53,686 bases of DNA from an uncultured Oscillatoriales cyanobacterium (GTDB lineage Bacteria; Cyanobacteriota; Cyanobacteriia; Cyanobacteriales; Microcoleaceae), in NCBI GenBank assembly GCA_903893625.1, contig CAITND010000034.1:1-53686 (forward strand), given 5' to 3'. Under the pieces are notes generated by a model. That model searched no databases, was not told the DNA's origin, and was given only the letters and a program-made list of their open reading frames with translations. Of this stretch, positions 45,201 through 53,686 are shown in pieces. Every line of letters starts with the position of its first letter. Position 1 is the stretch's first letter. The position numbers were made by a program, and so were the translations under genes.

Positions 45201-45948
45201 CACAACTTCGATTAAACCGAATAATTTTACCTTCAGGATCGAGAACAATTACTAGGGCACTTACTGTGTCCAGAACAGCGCAAACAAAGTCCCGTTCTTG
45301 ACGAACTAGCTCCCAAACTTGCTTACGTTCATTAATAACTTGTTCCAGTTGGCTAAATTTAGTTTTCGAGTGAATCAGTTGACGATGCAAATTGATTTGG
45401 CTAATAATTTGATTATTGAGAGATTGCAAAGCATTGATTGTGTCAGACGGCAACTCACGGGGGCGATAATCCATGACGGAGAGCATCCCCAGCATTAAAT
45501 GATCTGCCGTCATTAAGGGAATACCCAGATAAAATCGAATCGGATTATCCCCCATGATTAGGGGTTGTGAAGAAAACCGTTTATCGTTCCAGGTATCAGA
45601 AATTATAATCGGTTCCGGTGGCAGTGTTAAGATCGAATCAGACAATTTGCGTGGCGATGGATTGTCCTGTTCTCCCCGCTCATCAGGAGATTTTGGTCGA
45701 GCGTGCAATTCAATAATAGACTCACAGAAATTCAAATAAGGGTGGATTTTTCCTGTTATACCCACCTGAGATTTTAACCACTGATGAGTGGTATCGATGA
45801 AAGTAATCAAAGCAATCGGCGTCTGAGCCAGATGAGACGCTAAGTGAGTCAAATCATCAAAAGGAATTTCCGAAACCGTGTGGATGACCTGAGAAAGAGT
45901 ATTACCCTCTGGGCTAAACATGGTTTGACCTAAAAATCTTGCGTTCAT
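42208..45948 (-). CDS. blue-light (LOV) sensor histidine kinase with GAF and PAS domains
   Basis: This 1246-residue soluble kinase has, in order: GAF (about 30-195), PAS (about 225-350), LOV (about 370-490), PAS (about 495-615), GAF (about 625-760), GAF (about 775-950), HisKA with SSLGQMVAGVAHEINNPVN and HATPase (IIRDNGPGIED, GTGLGLSISYK). The LOV domain has the photoadduct Cys412 in GRNCRFLQGED and the flavin-contact residues in NYRKDGSYFWNEL and FIGIQTD, so flavin photochemistry is likely. No receiver is fused; the stand-alone response regulator starting 557 bp upstream on the other strand is a candidate partner. Confidence 0.93.
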   Translation of the reverse strand: MNARFLGQTMFSPEGNTLSQVIHTVSEIPFDDLTHLASHLAQTPIALITFIDTTHQWLKSQVGITGKIHPYLNFCESIIELHARPKSPDERGEQDNPSPRKLSDSILTLPPEPIIISDTWNDKRFSSQPLIMGDNPIRFYLGIPLMTADHLMLGMLSVMDYRPRELPSDTINALQSLNNQIISQINLHRQLIHSKTKFSQLEQVINERKQVWELVRQERDFVCAVLDTVSALVIVLDPEGKIIRFNRSCEELTGYLAQEVEGKTLAELGLNLFGSENSSNSCSEPIMIEFDELPKPIKAQQSLLQTNSYSYSNSWETEWIKPDGERHWVAWSNTALYQANGLIKYVIATGIDITERRQSEERLGLLERAIKASPSGIVISDFTQADCPIIYCNPAFERLTGYSQKEVLGRNCRFLQGEDTDKTELARIRHALVTRQDCIVTLKNYRKDGSYFWNELSISPVRDREGRLTHFIGIQTDITQRKQSEDALRESEARYRLLADNATDLISRHSPDGTYLYASPASRQLLGYEPEALMGQSLYELIHPDDLEAAKQQYLLLRNRPEIYTVSYRIRCRNGEYIWFESSCHGLRNQDSETLDEIIAVSRNITERKQAETLLLERSRLSQLEAEVGTALGHGGSIATILSRCTAAISQYPDVAGVGIWTLNLQNNQLDLQASAGLTVHEGNITETDVLNRSIPYPFASLKNRTFDFPLVVEGRLVGLMAICSQESLNDEARGVLGWVANALAVGIDRVKAREELQSRREGLLFRLASQIRDSLDIDTILGTAVHEIRALLQVDQCHFLWYLHIQPNQQPSFTVTHEALNPHLANGLQDYPPEQIPLLAEKIRMSATIQVDNMQTTTILDESTRRFFQDAGIFSLLLLPLETRSGQRGAVVCNHYQVFRPWRESEMELLRAVVDQLAIAIDQAELYAQTRAAALAAQTQAFHLSEALQDLKQKESQLIQSEKMSSLGQMVAGVAHEINNPVNFIYGNLTYAKEYTQDILELLELYQQVYPNPNPEIQAKSQEIELEFLVEDLPKILSSMEMGADRIRQIVVSLRSFSRLDEAEMKPVNIHDGIDSTLLILQNRLKPKGAFQGIELIKEYGQLPKVECYAGQLNQVFMNILSNAIDALDNQPEPRLIKITTDVIPPNLMESKGKFPPLDQVRIIIRDNGPGIEDKVKTRLFDPFFTTKPVGKGTGLGLSISYKIVVEQHRGTILCYRDQDNFTVFEICIPISQKEHPPESVISHQ

Positions 45949-46505
45949 TGATAATTACCATACAGAAAAGTGGCTAGTCATCAGAAAACGGGTATTCAAC
46001 AGTTCCCTAACATTTGTTTGACTCGCCTTAGCTGTATGACATTGTTTGTCCAAACGTCCTGATCTCACACAACTTTATTGATTTACCTTAATCTTAACAA
46101 AGGTTTCAGTCCTTCGCTTCACTGGATGTCATCTCCCCATTGTTCAATTTTGATTTAATTTCCTAGAAAAATTACTGACTACTCGCCATTTTCCTGGTTT
46201 AACCTGATGTAAATTTTGGACAAAAATTTTGAAAAGATTTAGTTTTTTACAAAAATTAAAGCAAAATTCTAACATCATTTAACACTCTTCCCTTTTCCTG
46301 GACAATAGAGAATTGAATTTGATCAAAGCCCCTGTAATGATCGTCTGGCTTAAACATAAGGGATTGCTGATATTGAAACGAGGGAATGCTTTTACTCTAT
46401 AATAGAACTAATGGATAGTCGTACTCAGATCCAGTTAAAAAGCCTATTTTGAATGGGCCTGATTGTAAATGAGCAGGGCATCTCGACTAAGGAATATCAA
46501 TCGCT
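45949..46505. other. 557-bp intergenic region between divergent kinase and response-regulator genes
   Basis: No gene or RNA is recognised. It is AT-rich, should carry both promoters, and contains the promoter-like pair described at 46373-46403. No inverted repeat of note was seen. Confidence 0.5.
46373..46403 (+). promoter_or_regulatory. putative promoter of the response-regulator gene
   Basis: TTGAAA at 46373-46378 and a perfect TATAAT at 46398-46403 are separated by 19 bp, slightly longer than the optimum. The predicted transcript would have a leader of about 95 nt before the ATG. Confidence 0.4.
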
Positions 46506-46892
46506 ATGTCTGTACCCCTAGATTCTATACCCACTATTTTAGCTGTTGACGATAGTACAGTCATGCAAGGACTCGTGCAACAAGCTTTAGGGAAAGAATA
46601 CCGCGTCCTTGTCGCAGATAATGCAGTCGATGCTTTATCCTTGATTTACCATGAACAGGTTTCGGTCTTACTTCTGGATGTGGCAATGCCGGGAATTGAT
46701 GGTTTAGAACTCTGTCGCACCGTTCGCAGTATTCCTCAGTTCCAGAATTTGCCTATTATTATGTTAACAGCACGGGATGGTGCTTTTGATAAAGTTCAAG
46801 GCCGTCTGGCAGGTGCGACTGAATATCTTACCAAACCCTTTGATGCTCACAAGTTATCTGAAGTCGTTGGTCAAGTTCTACAATTACAGTAG
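46506..46892 (+). CDS. single-domain response regulator
   Basis: This 128-residue receiver has the acidic pocket AVDDSTVMQ, the phospho-Asp in LLLDVAMPGIDG, Thr in MLTARDGA and Lys in LTKPFDAHK. It has no output domain, as with CheY- or PilG-like regulators. It is divergent from the LOV kinase gene and could take phosphate from it, though this is inferred from neighbourhood only. Confidence 0.93.
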   Translation: MSVPLDSIPTILAVDDSTVMQGLVQQALGKEYRVLVADNAVDALSLIYHEQVSVLLLDVAMPGIDGLELCRTVRSIPQFQNLPIIMLTARDGAFDKVQGRLAGATEYLTKPFDAHKLSEVVGQVLQLQ

Positions 46893-46934
46893 AAAGGGAA
46901 CCGGAATTACGAATTACGAATTATATTAGTTTTG

Positions 46935-46987
46935 GTGCGATCGCAATTCGGGATCAAGTTCAGTTAAATTAAAGAGCGATCGCTGTT
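46935..46987. repeat. left 53-bp direct repeat flanking the Uma2 gene
   Basis: This 53-bp segment, starting GTGCGATCGCAATTCGGGAT and ending GCGATCGCTGTT, recurs at 47931-47983 with one mismatch (T to G). Similarity continues about 9 bp to the left with two further mismatches. The two copies bracket the Uma2-family gene. Confidence 0.85.
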
Positions 46988-47072
46988 AATCATAAAAATA
47001 GCGATCGCTTTGGGGTTTCTGGTGTAGTAAATCTACATACTTGCTATCTAAATCCATAGCTTTTACTTCACT

Positions 47073-47756
47073 TTAAGCGGACATTCTTTTGACAAATTCT
47101 TGATGTTCTACGGTTGATAAACCTGCTTGTAAAACAGCTAATACTTTAGCTAAATTACCTGCTAATAAAGCAGTTTTATCTAACCATAATCCAGGGAATA
47201 CTTGAGAGCAAATTACACCATCTGCATTAGCTTCAAGTTGAATATATTCTCCTTCATTTAATCTAAACCAATCAAATTGACAGTCATAAACTCGCCAAAC
47301 TAGATATTCTTGTACTCCATTGCGACGATAAACATTGAATTTTTGGTGTAAATCGTAGGAAGCGGTAGAAGCTGCAATTTCTACAATTAATTCCGGCGCA
47401 CCTTCTACATAATCATCTTCACTAATGCGTGAGTGCCCTCCCGTTTCAATTCTTAGTAGTGCATCGGGTTGAGGTTCATTGTCCAGGTCAAGACGCACTG
47501 TAGTATTATCCAATACTTCCACTCCCGGCGTAGCAGCTTCATAAGTACCTAACCAACCCATAATTCGAGCATGGGGTTTACCGTGACGTTTTGCTCTTAC
47601 AGGAGATGCCATATAAACGATTCCTTCAATCAATTCCGCTTTTTTCACATCAGGCATTGGCTGATAACGACGCTCAAATTCAGCACGAGAGAGCTTATCT
47701 CCGTTTTCTAATGCCGGAATAGTTAAGCTGGGAGAAATTATATTAGCAGCTATCAT
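47073..47756 (-). CDS. Uma2 family (DUF820) restriction-endonuclease-like protein
   Basis: This 227-residue protein has the PD-(D/E)XK-like pattern of Uma2: AELIEGIVYMASP, QPDALLRIE, then APELIVEIAASTASYDLHQKFNVYRRNGVQEYLVWRV, abridged as PELIVEIAAST and KFNVYRRNGVQEYLVW, with the expected Asp, Glu and Lys positions. Uma2 genes are numerous in filamentous cyanobacteria; the substrate is unknown. GGAAG precedes the ATG. It is enclosed by 53-bp direct repeats, so it may have been inserted as a unit. Confidence 0.9.
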   Translation of the reverse strand: MIAANIISPSLTIPALENGDKLSRAEFERRYQPMPDVKKAELIEGIVYMASPVRAKRHGKPHARIMGWLGTYEAATPGVEVLDNTTVRLDLDNEPQPDALLRIETGGHSRISEDDYVEGAPELIVEIAASTASYDLHQKFNVYRRNGVQEYLVWRVYDCQFDWFRLNEGEYIQLEANADGVICSQVFPGLWLDKTALLAGNLAKVLAVLQAGLSTVEHQEFVKRMSA

Positions 47757-47930
47757 AAAATTCTTCCGATTATGACTTAATGTTGAATCTTAGCATATTC
47801 GACAGGGAATCACCGAGTGAGGATATTGGGTTAAAAATCATGAATTAAACTAGGAGGTAAAGGAAGAAGGTGAGACTCGTAAACAACCCGATCCTCCATG
47901 CCGTCGTGGTAGAATTTGGTGTTAGTTATA

Positions 47931-47983
47931 GTGCGATCGCAATTCGGGATCAAGTGCAGTTAAATTAAAGAGCGATCGCTGTT
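47931..47983. repeat. right 53-bp direct repeat flanking the Uma2 gene
   Basis: This is the second copy of the element at 46935-46987, same orientation, one mismatch. It starts and ends within GCGATCGC octamers. Confidence 0.85.
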
Positions 47984-48024
47984 GATTTCAAGGAAAAGAT
48001 GTTTATAGAAATGCTATATTATTA

Positions 48025-48045
48025 ATTCTTACTTAAGTTAAGAAT
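48025..48045. promoter_or_regulatory. palindrome upstream of the cNMP-binding gene
   Basis: ATTCTTA at 48025-48031 and TAAGAAT at 48039-48045 are inverted around CTTAAGT. The site lies 36 bp before the start codon and could be an operator overlapping the promoter. Confidence 0.4.
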
Positions 48046-48080
48046 AATCTTGATTTTCACCGAATGGGAGTTTCAATTCA

Positions 48081-48449
48081 ATGCTACAGCCCGCCGAAAC
48101 CGTAAAACTGTTTGAAAAACAGCCAGAACAAACCTACACCGTCGGTCAAATTATTTTTGAAGAGGGTCAACGGGGAGAGATCATGTTTGGCATTCTCCAA
48201 GGTGAAATTGAATTATGGGTAAATGGGGAAGTCGTAGAAACTCTAATTGCTGGAGATGTGTTTGGGGAAGGAGCCTTAGTTCAACCCGATAAAACACGAG
48301 CGTCCACTGCTATTGCTAAAACCGATTGTATTTTAGCAACAATGGATCAGTCTCGATTTTTGTTTGCGGTTCAGCAAACGCCCATGTTTGCCCTAGAAGT
48401 CCTCAAGAGTTATTCTGATCGCTTACGTCGGATGAAACATTCCCTTTAA
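48081..48449 (+). CDS. cyclic-nucleotide-binding domain protein (single domain)
   Basis: This 122-residue protein is a stand-alone cNMP-binding beta-barrel: IIFEEGQRGEIMFGILQGEIEL (abridged, FGILQGEIELW), GDVFGEGALVQPDKTRASTAIA with the phosphate-binding FGEGAL and Arg, and a C-terminal helix LKSYSDRLRRMK. The HTH of Crp is missing, so it is not itself a classical transcription factor. It overlaps the convergent pfkA by 47 bp. The ligand (cAMP, cGMP or none) is not certain, though the key Glu and Arg are present. Confidence 0.9.
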   Translation: MLQPAETVKLFEKQPEQTYTVGQIIFEEGQRGEIMFGILQGEIELWVNGEVVETLIAGDVFGEGALVQPDKTRASTAIAKTDCILATMDQSRFLFAVQQTPMFALEVLKSYSDRLRRMKHSL

Positions 48450-49596
48450 GCTGAGTGATAACTTCTAATTCAGAGGGTTTCAAACCAGTGATTGTCGGGT
48501 TCGCTGAACTGACATCCTCACAGTCGAGTTCTTCACCCAGATAAATTCCTAGTGATCTTGCTGTTTCTACCCAAAATCCTTTCGGATCAATCCGTAGGGG
48601 ACTATCGGCAAATACATTCTGGAGGGGAATGGTGGTGACGGCATTATTTTGCCAAGCGACCATCACCCCATATTTTTCTTCAGCAATTAAATCAACGGCA
48701 ACTTTTCCGAAGGCTGTCCCAATTAATCGATCTAAAGCCGAAGGCGCCCCACCCCGTTGAACATGACCGAGAACGGTGACTCGTGCTTCCACTCCAATAT
48801 TATTTTCTATTTCCGTAGCAATATATTCGCCAATACCCCGCAGTCGCACTTCTCCCAGGGCATCTTTATAATATCGACTTTCACCGCCTGCGGTTTTTGC
48901 CCCTTCCGCGACAACAACAATGGCAAATTTGCGTCCCCAAAGATTGCGTAATTCTCGAATGCGTTTACACAGGGTTTTAATCGAATAAGGAATTTCTGGG
49001 ATTAAAATTGCATCCGCACCCCCCACAATACCCGAATGTAAGGCTAAATGTCCCGTTGTTCGTCCCATGACTTCTACCACCATCACCCGGTCATGACTGG
49101 CGGCGGTATAACTCAACCGATCTAAACAATCTAAAATCGTGGTGACGGCGGAATTAAAGCCAACGGATAATTCTGTATGGGCGACATCATTATCAATGGT
49201 TTTGGGGACAGCGACTAAATTCCAATTGCCTTTTTCAGCAAGTTTTTGCAAAATAGCTAGGCTACCATCTCCGCCAATAGCGATCAGAGCATCGAGTCCT
49301 AAATCATAATATCCCTGAATCACATCGTCTGTACGGCCTTCTGTATCGCCTTTATTAATAGAACCTAATATGGTTCCGCCCATACTTAATAAGGGATCAG
49401 TTCCGTGCCGTTCTAAACCATAGGAATTTAAGACAACACTTTTCCGTTCAATTAGCCCCTGAGTGGCATAGGGAATTCCTCGGACTTCCCAGTTATATTC
49501 AGATGTGGCATGATTGACAACGGCCCGAATCACGGCATTAAGACCGGGGCAGTCTCCACCACTGGTAAGAATGCCAATCCGTTTACGTTTGTTCAT
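48403..49596 (-). CDS. pfkA: 6-phosphofructokinase
   Basis: This 397-residue enzyme phosphorylates fructose 6-phosphate. It has ILTSGGDCPGLNAVIRA, abridged as TSGGDCPGLNA, IGGDGSLAILQ, catalytic PKTIDNDVAHTE, VVEVMGRTTGHLAL and HVQRGGAPSALDR. GGDGS favours ATP while the Lys in PKTIDND is more typical of PPi-linked forms, a mix seen in group III ATP-PFKs. The C-terminal 16 residues past about LEVITQLKG overlap the convergent cNMP gene. The ATG has GAGGAAG upstream. gap lies beyond on the other strand. Confidence 0.96.
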   Translation of the reverse strand: MNKRKRIGILTSGGDCPGLNAVIRAVVNHATSEYNWEVRGIPYATQGLIERKSVVLNSYGLERHGTDPLLSMGGTILGSINKGDTEGRTDDVIQGYYDLGLDALIAIGGDGSLAILQKLAEKGNWNLVAVPKTIDNDVAHTELSVGFNSAVTTILDCLDRLSYTAASHDRVMVVEVMGRTTGHLALHSGIVGGADAILIPEIPYSIKTLCKRIRELRNLWGRKFAIVVVAEGAKTAGGESRYYKDALGEVRLRGIGEYIATEIENNIGVEARVTVLGHVQRGGAPSALDRLIGTAFGKVAVDLIAEEKYGVMVAWQNNAVTTIPLQNVFADSPLRIDPKGFWVETARSLGIYLGEELDCEDVSSANPTITGLKPSELEVITQLKGNVSSDVSDQNNS

Positions 49597-49599
49597 CTT

Positions 49600-50076
49600 T
49601 CTTCCTCCCGGTCGACTCCCGCCATAGCTGTACTCAGCTTGGCGGTGAGAGGGAAGGGTGGGCGGGGTCTATGCAACATAGTGAATTCTTGTGGTTTGGA
49701 GGAAACCGTTGTGCCTCAGAAGTGGCGAAACTCCCCGGCATACCTGCTGGCATTACAGGATTGAGGCTACCGATATTGTTCTTGACAGACCCGCCTCGGT
49801 AGGGCGTTTAATTGGGTTTGGGGATTTCTCCCCCTCGGATTGCTCCGGTAAAGTTAGCTTCGACAATGTTAGTGGTCGGTACTATCTCAAAAGCACTGCC
49901 TCCCAAATGACTGTTTAACCTTTGAGTTTTAGAGCTACGGACTAGCTACGCATCCGTAGGTAAGAACTTAAACACTCACCACTAACGTAGGTATCTCTAC
50001 CTGAGTCTGGTCAACTAGGGCTTTTACAAGCCCCCGTTATAGTCGGTACTCCGATTTAACGGTGGGTTGTTGACAT
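49600..50076 (+). mobile_element. relic of the 3' end of an IS200/IS605-type element (TnpB tail plus omega-RNA-like structured end)
   Basis: A frame ending NSCGLEETVVPQKWRNSPAY reaches its stop at 49762-49764 and resembles a TnpB tail. It is followed by several hairpins: CTACGGA/TCCGTAG near 49934-49958, AGGTA/TACCT near 49990, GGGCTT/AAGCCC near 50018-50033, and the nested CCGTTA-CGG/CCG-TAACGG at 50034-50062. It then ends TGGGTTGTTGAC. That order and GTTGAC end are typical of cyanobacterial IS605-group right ends, where the omega RNA lies. No transposase body remains because pfkA begins at 49596. Confidence 0.45.
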
Positions 50077-51420
<1,344 letters not shown>

Positions 51421-51429
51421 ATGACTCAC

Positions 51430-51494
51430 AGAAACCGGGTTTCTCAACAGATCTTGATTTCCTACAATCAATCTAATGCAGAAACCCGGTTTCT
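51430..51494. repeat. hairpin repeat AGAAACCGGGTTTCT / AGAAACCCGGTTTCT after gap
   Basis: The 15-mer at 51430-51444 is the exact reverse complement of that at 51480-51494 with a 35-nt centre that resembles the centre of the 12.7-kb copy. It lies between convergent gap and TPR-CHAT genes and could end both transcripts. Confidence 0.85.
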
Positions 51495-51518
51495 AGGAAC
51501 TGGGTGCAGGTTAACACT

Positions 51519-53686
51519 CTACCGCCAATCTCCCTGAACTGTAAACGCCGCCCAATAATAAGGAGACTGCCATTTTCCCGATTTCCACATCTCTAACTGA
51601 GCCTCTCTTAAGGCAATAATGGGATTCTTACCCTCCTTCAATATCGGCTGATAAAATCGAGTCATTAACTCAGAAGTCGAAGCATCATTAACACTCCATA
51701 AACTAACAACAACCCGCCGCGCCCCTGCATACATAAATCCCCTTGTCATCCCCACTAAACCTTCCCCTTTGACGTTCTCACCTAGTCCCGTTTGACAGGC
51801 ACTTAATACTACTAATTCCGCAGGTAAATTTAAGTTAAAAATATCTTGAAGACGCAAAAATCCATCCTCAGCTTGTCCTTGTTGATTAAATAGGGATAAC
51901 ACTACTCCCGATAGTTCAGGATTAACAGAATCCAGTAAACCATGAGTAGCAAAATGAACTATTTGATATTCAGATAAATTGGGATTTTTGGCTTCTTCTA
52001 GGGAGGCTTGAAAGTCTAGGGCTTGTAACCTTTGATTTTCAGGAACTAATGCTAGAATTTTCTCAGCTTCGGTGCGGGTATATTCCAGACGGCCATAAGC
52101 TTTCGGCCCTTCCCCAATACCTAAATTACGCACCGCACGAGTCAGGGCTGATTGGTTGAGGGTTTGCGGGTTTTGTTGGGGTGCATTTCTAGTAACGCGA
52201 GAGTCATTAAGGCTGAAAACGGGGTCGGCTAATACCGCGACAGTTTTGGCTACCGTTGGGCGATTTTGTAGTTGTTCCCGTTGAATAGCAATGGTTGAAG
52301 TTGATGGAGCGGTAACAATTTCATGTTCTACTAAAAGGGGTGTATTAGGTTGAGATGGAATGGGTAAGGCGGCAAAGGGAATATATTGTAATACCCCATC
52401 CCCAACAATTAATAAACGTTTATTTCCCAGTTGAGAAGCTACGGGTTTTAGTAATATTTCACTGAGGGGAAGTCCGCTTTCTACGGAAGTAGATTCATTA
52501 ATCTCTCGCCAAGGTTTGGCAATTTCTTCTATTTCACTTTGTTTAGGTAAAATATAGCTGGTAATACTATTTTTAGTCACAGCCCAGAGATAACTGCGCT
52601 CTTGACCCAAGGAATATTCTAATAGTAGGGTATCATCATCAAGGACTTTTTCTTGGATTTGTTGTAGGGTGAGAGGCTGGGGATATTTGAGGTTAGCATA
52701 ACGGGGACTGGTAAGGCGAATTTTAGCTTCTAATTCGTCGAGTTGATTGAGTAAAGATTGAGATTGTTGTTTAATTTCATCGAGTTGTTGTTGGGTATAT
52801 TCAGTGCTTAAGAGTTCCTGTCTGCGACCTTCTATGGTGTTGAGTTGCCGTTGTAAATTCTGTTCCTGTTCTAATAGTTTGGGGTCAGCACCTTGGCGGA
52901 TATTGGCACCCGCTTCGGTGAGGAGTTCTACAAGACTTCGGGCGCGACTGCGTTCGCTGGTGTGAAGGGCTTTGGCATCATATCCTTGGGAGGGGTTTTG
53001 TTGATGCAGTTGCATTAATAGGTCGATGTAGAATTGGTAATAATCTTGAACAGTGGCAAAGTAGGATTGACGCAGTTGTTGAGAACCAATTTTTGTGCGG
53101 AGGTCTTCAATAATGGTAATGGTGGCTTCTATGTCAGTCAGGGCTTCGGTGAGGTTGTTTTGACTGCGTTTGAGGTAGGCAAAACCATAGAGAGTTAGGG
53201 CTTCCCCCCCTCTATCCCCCACTGCCCGTCTTAGGGGTAAGGCTTGGTTGTAGTAGTCTAGGGCTTTCTGCTTTTCTCCCAGGAAGTTGTAGATAAAGCC
53301 AATATTGTTGAGAGTCGCGGCTTCCCCGCCTCTATCCCCCACTGCCCGTGATAGGGGTAAAGCTTGGTTGTAGTATTCTAGGGCTTGCTGCTTTTCTCCC
53401 AGGGAGTTGTACACATTGCCAATATTGTTGAGAGTACCAGCTTCCCCCCCTCTATTCCCCACTGCCCGTCTTAGGGTTAAGGCTTGGTTGTAGTAGTCTA
53501 GGGCTTGCTGCTTTTCTCCCAGGGAGTTGTACACATTGCCAATATTGTTGAGAGTAGTGCCTTCCCCCCCTCTATCCCCCACTGCCCGTCTTAGGGGTAA
53601 GGCTTGGTTGTAGTATTCTAGGGCTTGCTGCTTTTCTCCCAGGGAGGAGTACACAGCCCCAATACCAGTGAGAGTAGTGGCTTCCC
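51519..53686 (-). CDS. TPR-CHAT protein (partial, runs off the right edge)
   Basis: The visible part has at least 722 residues; the frame continues to the last base, so the N-terminus is outside. About five 40-residue tetratricopeptide repeats ([20 protein letters not shown]) precede a helical linker (about 175-305) and a CHAT caspase-like peptidase domain at the C-terminus. The His-Cys dyad fits: HFATHG (His codons at 51942-51956) and VVLSACQTG (Cys codon 51795-51797). CHAT proteases are used in stress and defence pathways; the TPR part probably senses or binds a partner. No partner gene is in the window. Confidence 0.92.
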   Translation of the reverse strand, partial: EATTLTGIGAVYSSLGEKQQALEYYNQALPLRRAVGDRGGEGTTLNNIGNVYNSLGEKQQALDYYNQALTLRRAVGNRGGEAGTLNNIGNVYNSLGEKQQALEYYNQALPLSRAVGDRGGEAATLNNIGFIYNFLGEKQKALDYYNQALPLRRAVGDRGGEALTLYGFAYLKRSQNNLTEALTDIEATITIIEDLRTKIGSQQLRQSYFATVQDYYQFYIDLLMQLHQQNPSQGYDAKALHTSERSRARSLVELLTEAGANIRQGADPKLLEQEQNLQRQLNTIEGRRQELLSTEYTQQQLDEIKQQSQSLLNQLDELEAKIRLTSPRYANLKYPQPLTLQQIQEKVLDDDTLLLEYSLGQERSYLWAVTKNSITSYILPKQSEIEEIAKPWREINESTSVESGLPLSEILLKPVASQLGNKRLLIVGDGVLQYIPFAALPIPSQPNTPLLVEHEIVTAPSTSTIAIQREQLQNRPTVAKTVAVLADPVFSLNDSRVTRNAPQQNPQTLNQSALTRAVRNLGIGEGPKAYGRLEYTRTEAEKILALVPENQRLQALDFQASLEEAKNPNLSEYQIVHFATHGLLDSVNPELSGVVLSLFNQQGQAEDGFLRLQDIFNLNLPAELVVLSACQTGLGENVKGEGLVGMTRGFMYAGARRVVVSLWSVNDASTSELMTRFYQPILKEGKNPIIALREAQLEMWKSGKWQSPYYWAAFTVQGDWR
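53190..53686 (-). repeat. 120-bp tandem repeat encoding TPR units
   Basis: A 120-bp unit repeats about four times with high identity; each copy includes CTGCTTTTCTCCCAGG, about 120 bp apart at 53267, 53388, 53508 and 53628. Each encodes one near-identical TPR. Identity at the DNA level suggests recent expansion and copy-number change by slippage or recombination. Confidence 0.9.

Larger units (their letters stand above)
47757..48080. other. 324-bp intergenic region with repeat and palindrome
   Basis: It holds the right 53-bp direct repeat, a palindromic operator candidate at 48025-48045, and the promoter of the cNMP-binding gene. No gene is recognised. Confidence 0.5.

Noticed and set aside
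49510-49918. Forward frames antisense to and downstream of the pfkA start, as new genes
   Set aside because: The first is antisense to pfkA in its opening part, and what remains looks like a decayed transposase tail rather than an intact gene.
53190-53686. Regular 120-bp repeats that could suggest a CRISPR array
   Set aside because: Units are contiguous, coding and in frame, each translating to a TPR; there are no variable spacers.

Overview
The window is chromosomal DNA from a cyanobacterium, most likely a filamentous oscillatorian of the Planktothrix/Oscillatoria type. The grounds are the AT-rich base composition, frequent HIP1 octamers (GCGATCGC), zeta-carotene desaturase, many cyanobacteria-restricted conserved genes (DUF2499, DUF3593, DUF1824, DUF2996), large PAS/GAF sensor kinases, a Ser/Thr kinase fused to WD40 repeats, a TPR-CHAT protein and abundant short intergenic repeats. 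The genus is inferred, not proven.

Layout. 1-5 kb: a possible transposase tail, two small membrane proteins, an orphan phosphonate-type binding protein, a hypothetical protein with an odd start, and the zinc-ribbon/kinase/WD40 protein. 5-9 kb: two adjacent signalling kinases on the minus strand. 9-19 kb: an RHH-like protein, an HNH protein behind a long leader, a VOC protein, glycogen synthase, an LD-carboxypeptidase, a glycosyltransferase resembling tetrahydrobiopterin glucosyltransferase, a GH108 muramidase and hemC. 19.5-22.4 kb: a HicA/HicB-type toxin-antitoxin pair, an RHH protein, a zinc ribbon, a phasin-like protein, an FKBP isomerase and an SMR exporter.

22.5-30 kb is the most unusual part. 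dnaB carries two full-length inteins, one splitting the Walker A P-loop. Beyond dnaB, between it and rplI and on the opposite strand, lies a two-gene cassette: an SMC/OLD-like AAA ATPase and a TOPRIM-like acidic protein whose genes abut without a gap. The ribosomal genes next to dnaB are commonly linked to it in bacteria, so the cassette looks inserted. It is my best candidate for an uncharacterised defence-type system.

30-42 kb: a VapBC-like pair, glyoxalase II, a GT2-GtrA fusion, glycerol dehydrogenase, zds with a downstream SRPBCC gene, msrB, DUF2996, a lipoprotein and a membrane-anchored subtilase. 42-54 kb: a 1246-residue sensor kinase with a canonical LOV domain, a stand-alone response regulator, a Uma2-family gene flanked by 53-bp direct repeats, a cNMP-binding protein, pfkA, a likely IS200/IS605-type relic, a glycolytic gap gene and a TPR-CHAT gene that runs off the right edge.

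The functional threads are central carbon metabolism (glgA, pfkA, gap, gldA), pigments (hemC, zds), signalling, methylglyoxal/oxidative stress (gloB, VOC, msrB) and defence or toxin-antitoxin functions. No rRNA, tRNA or CRISPR array was recognised.
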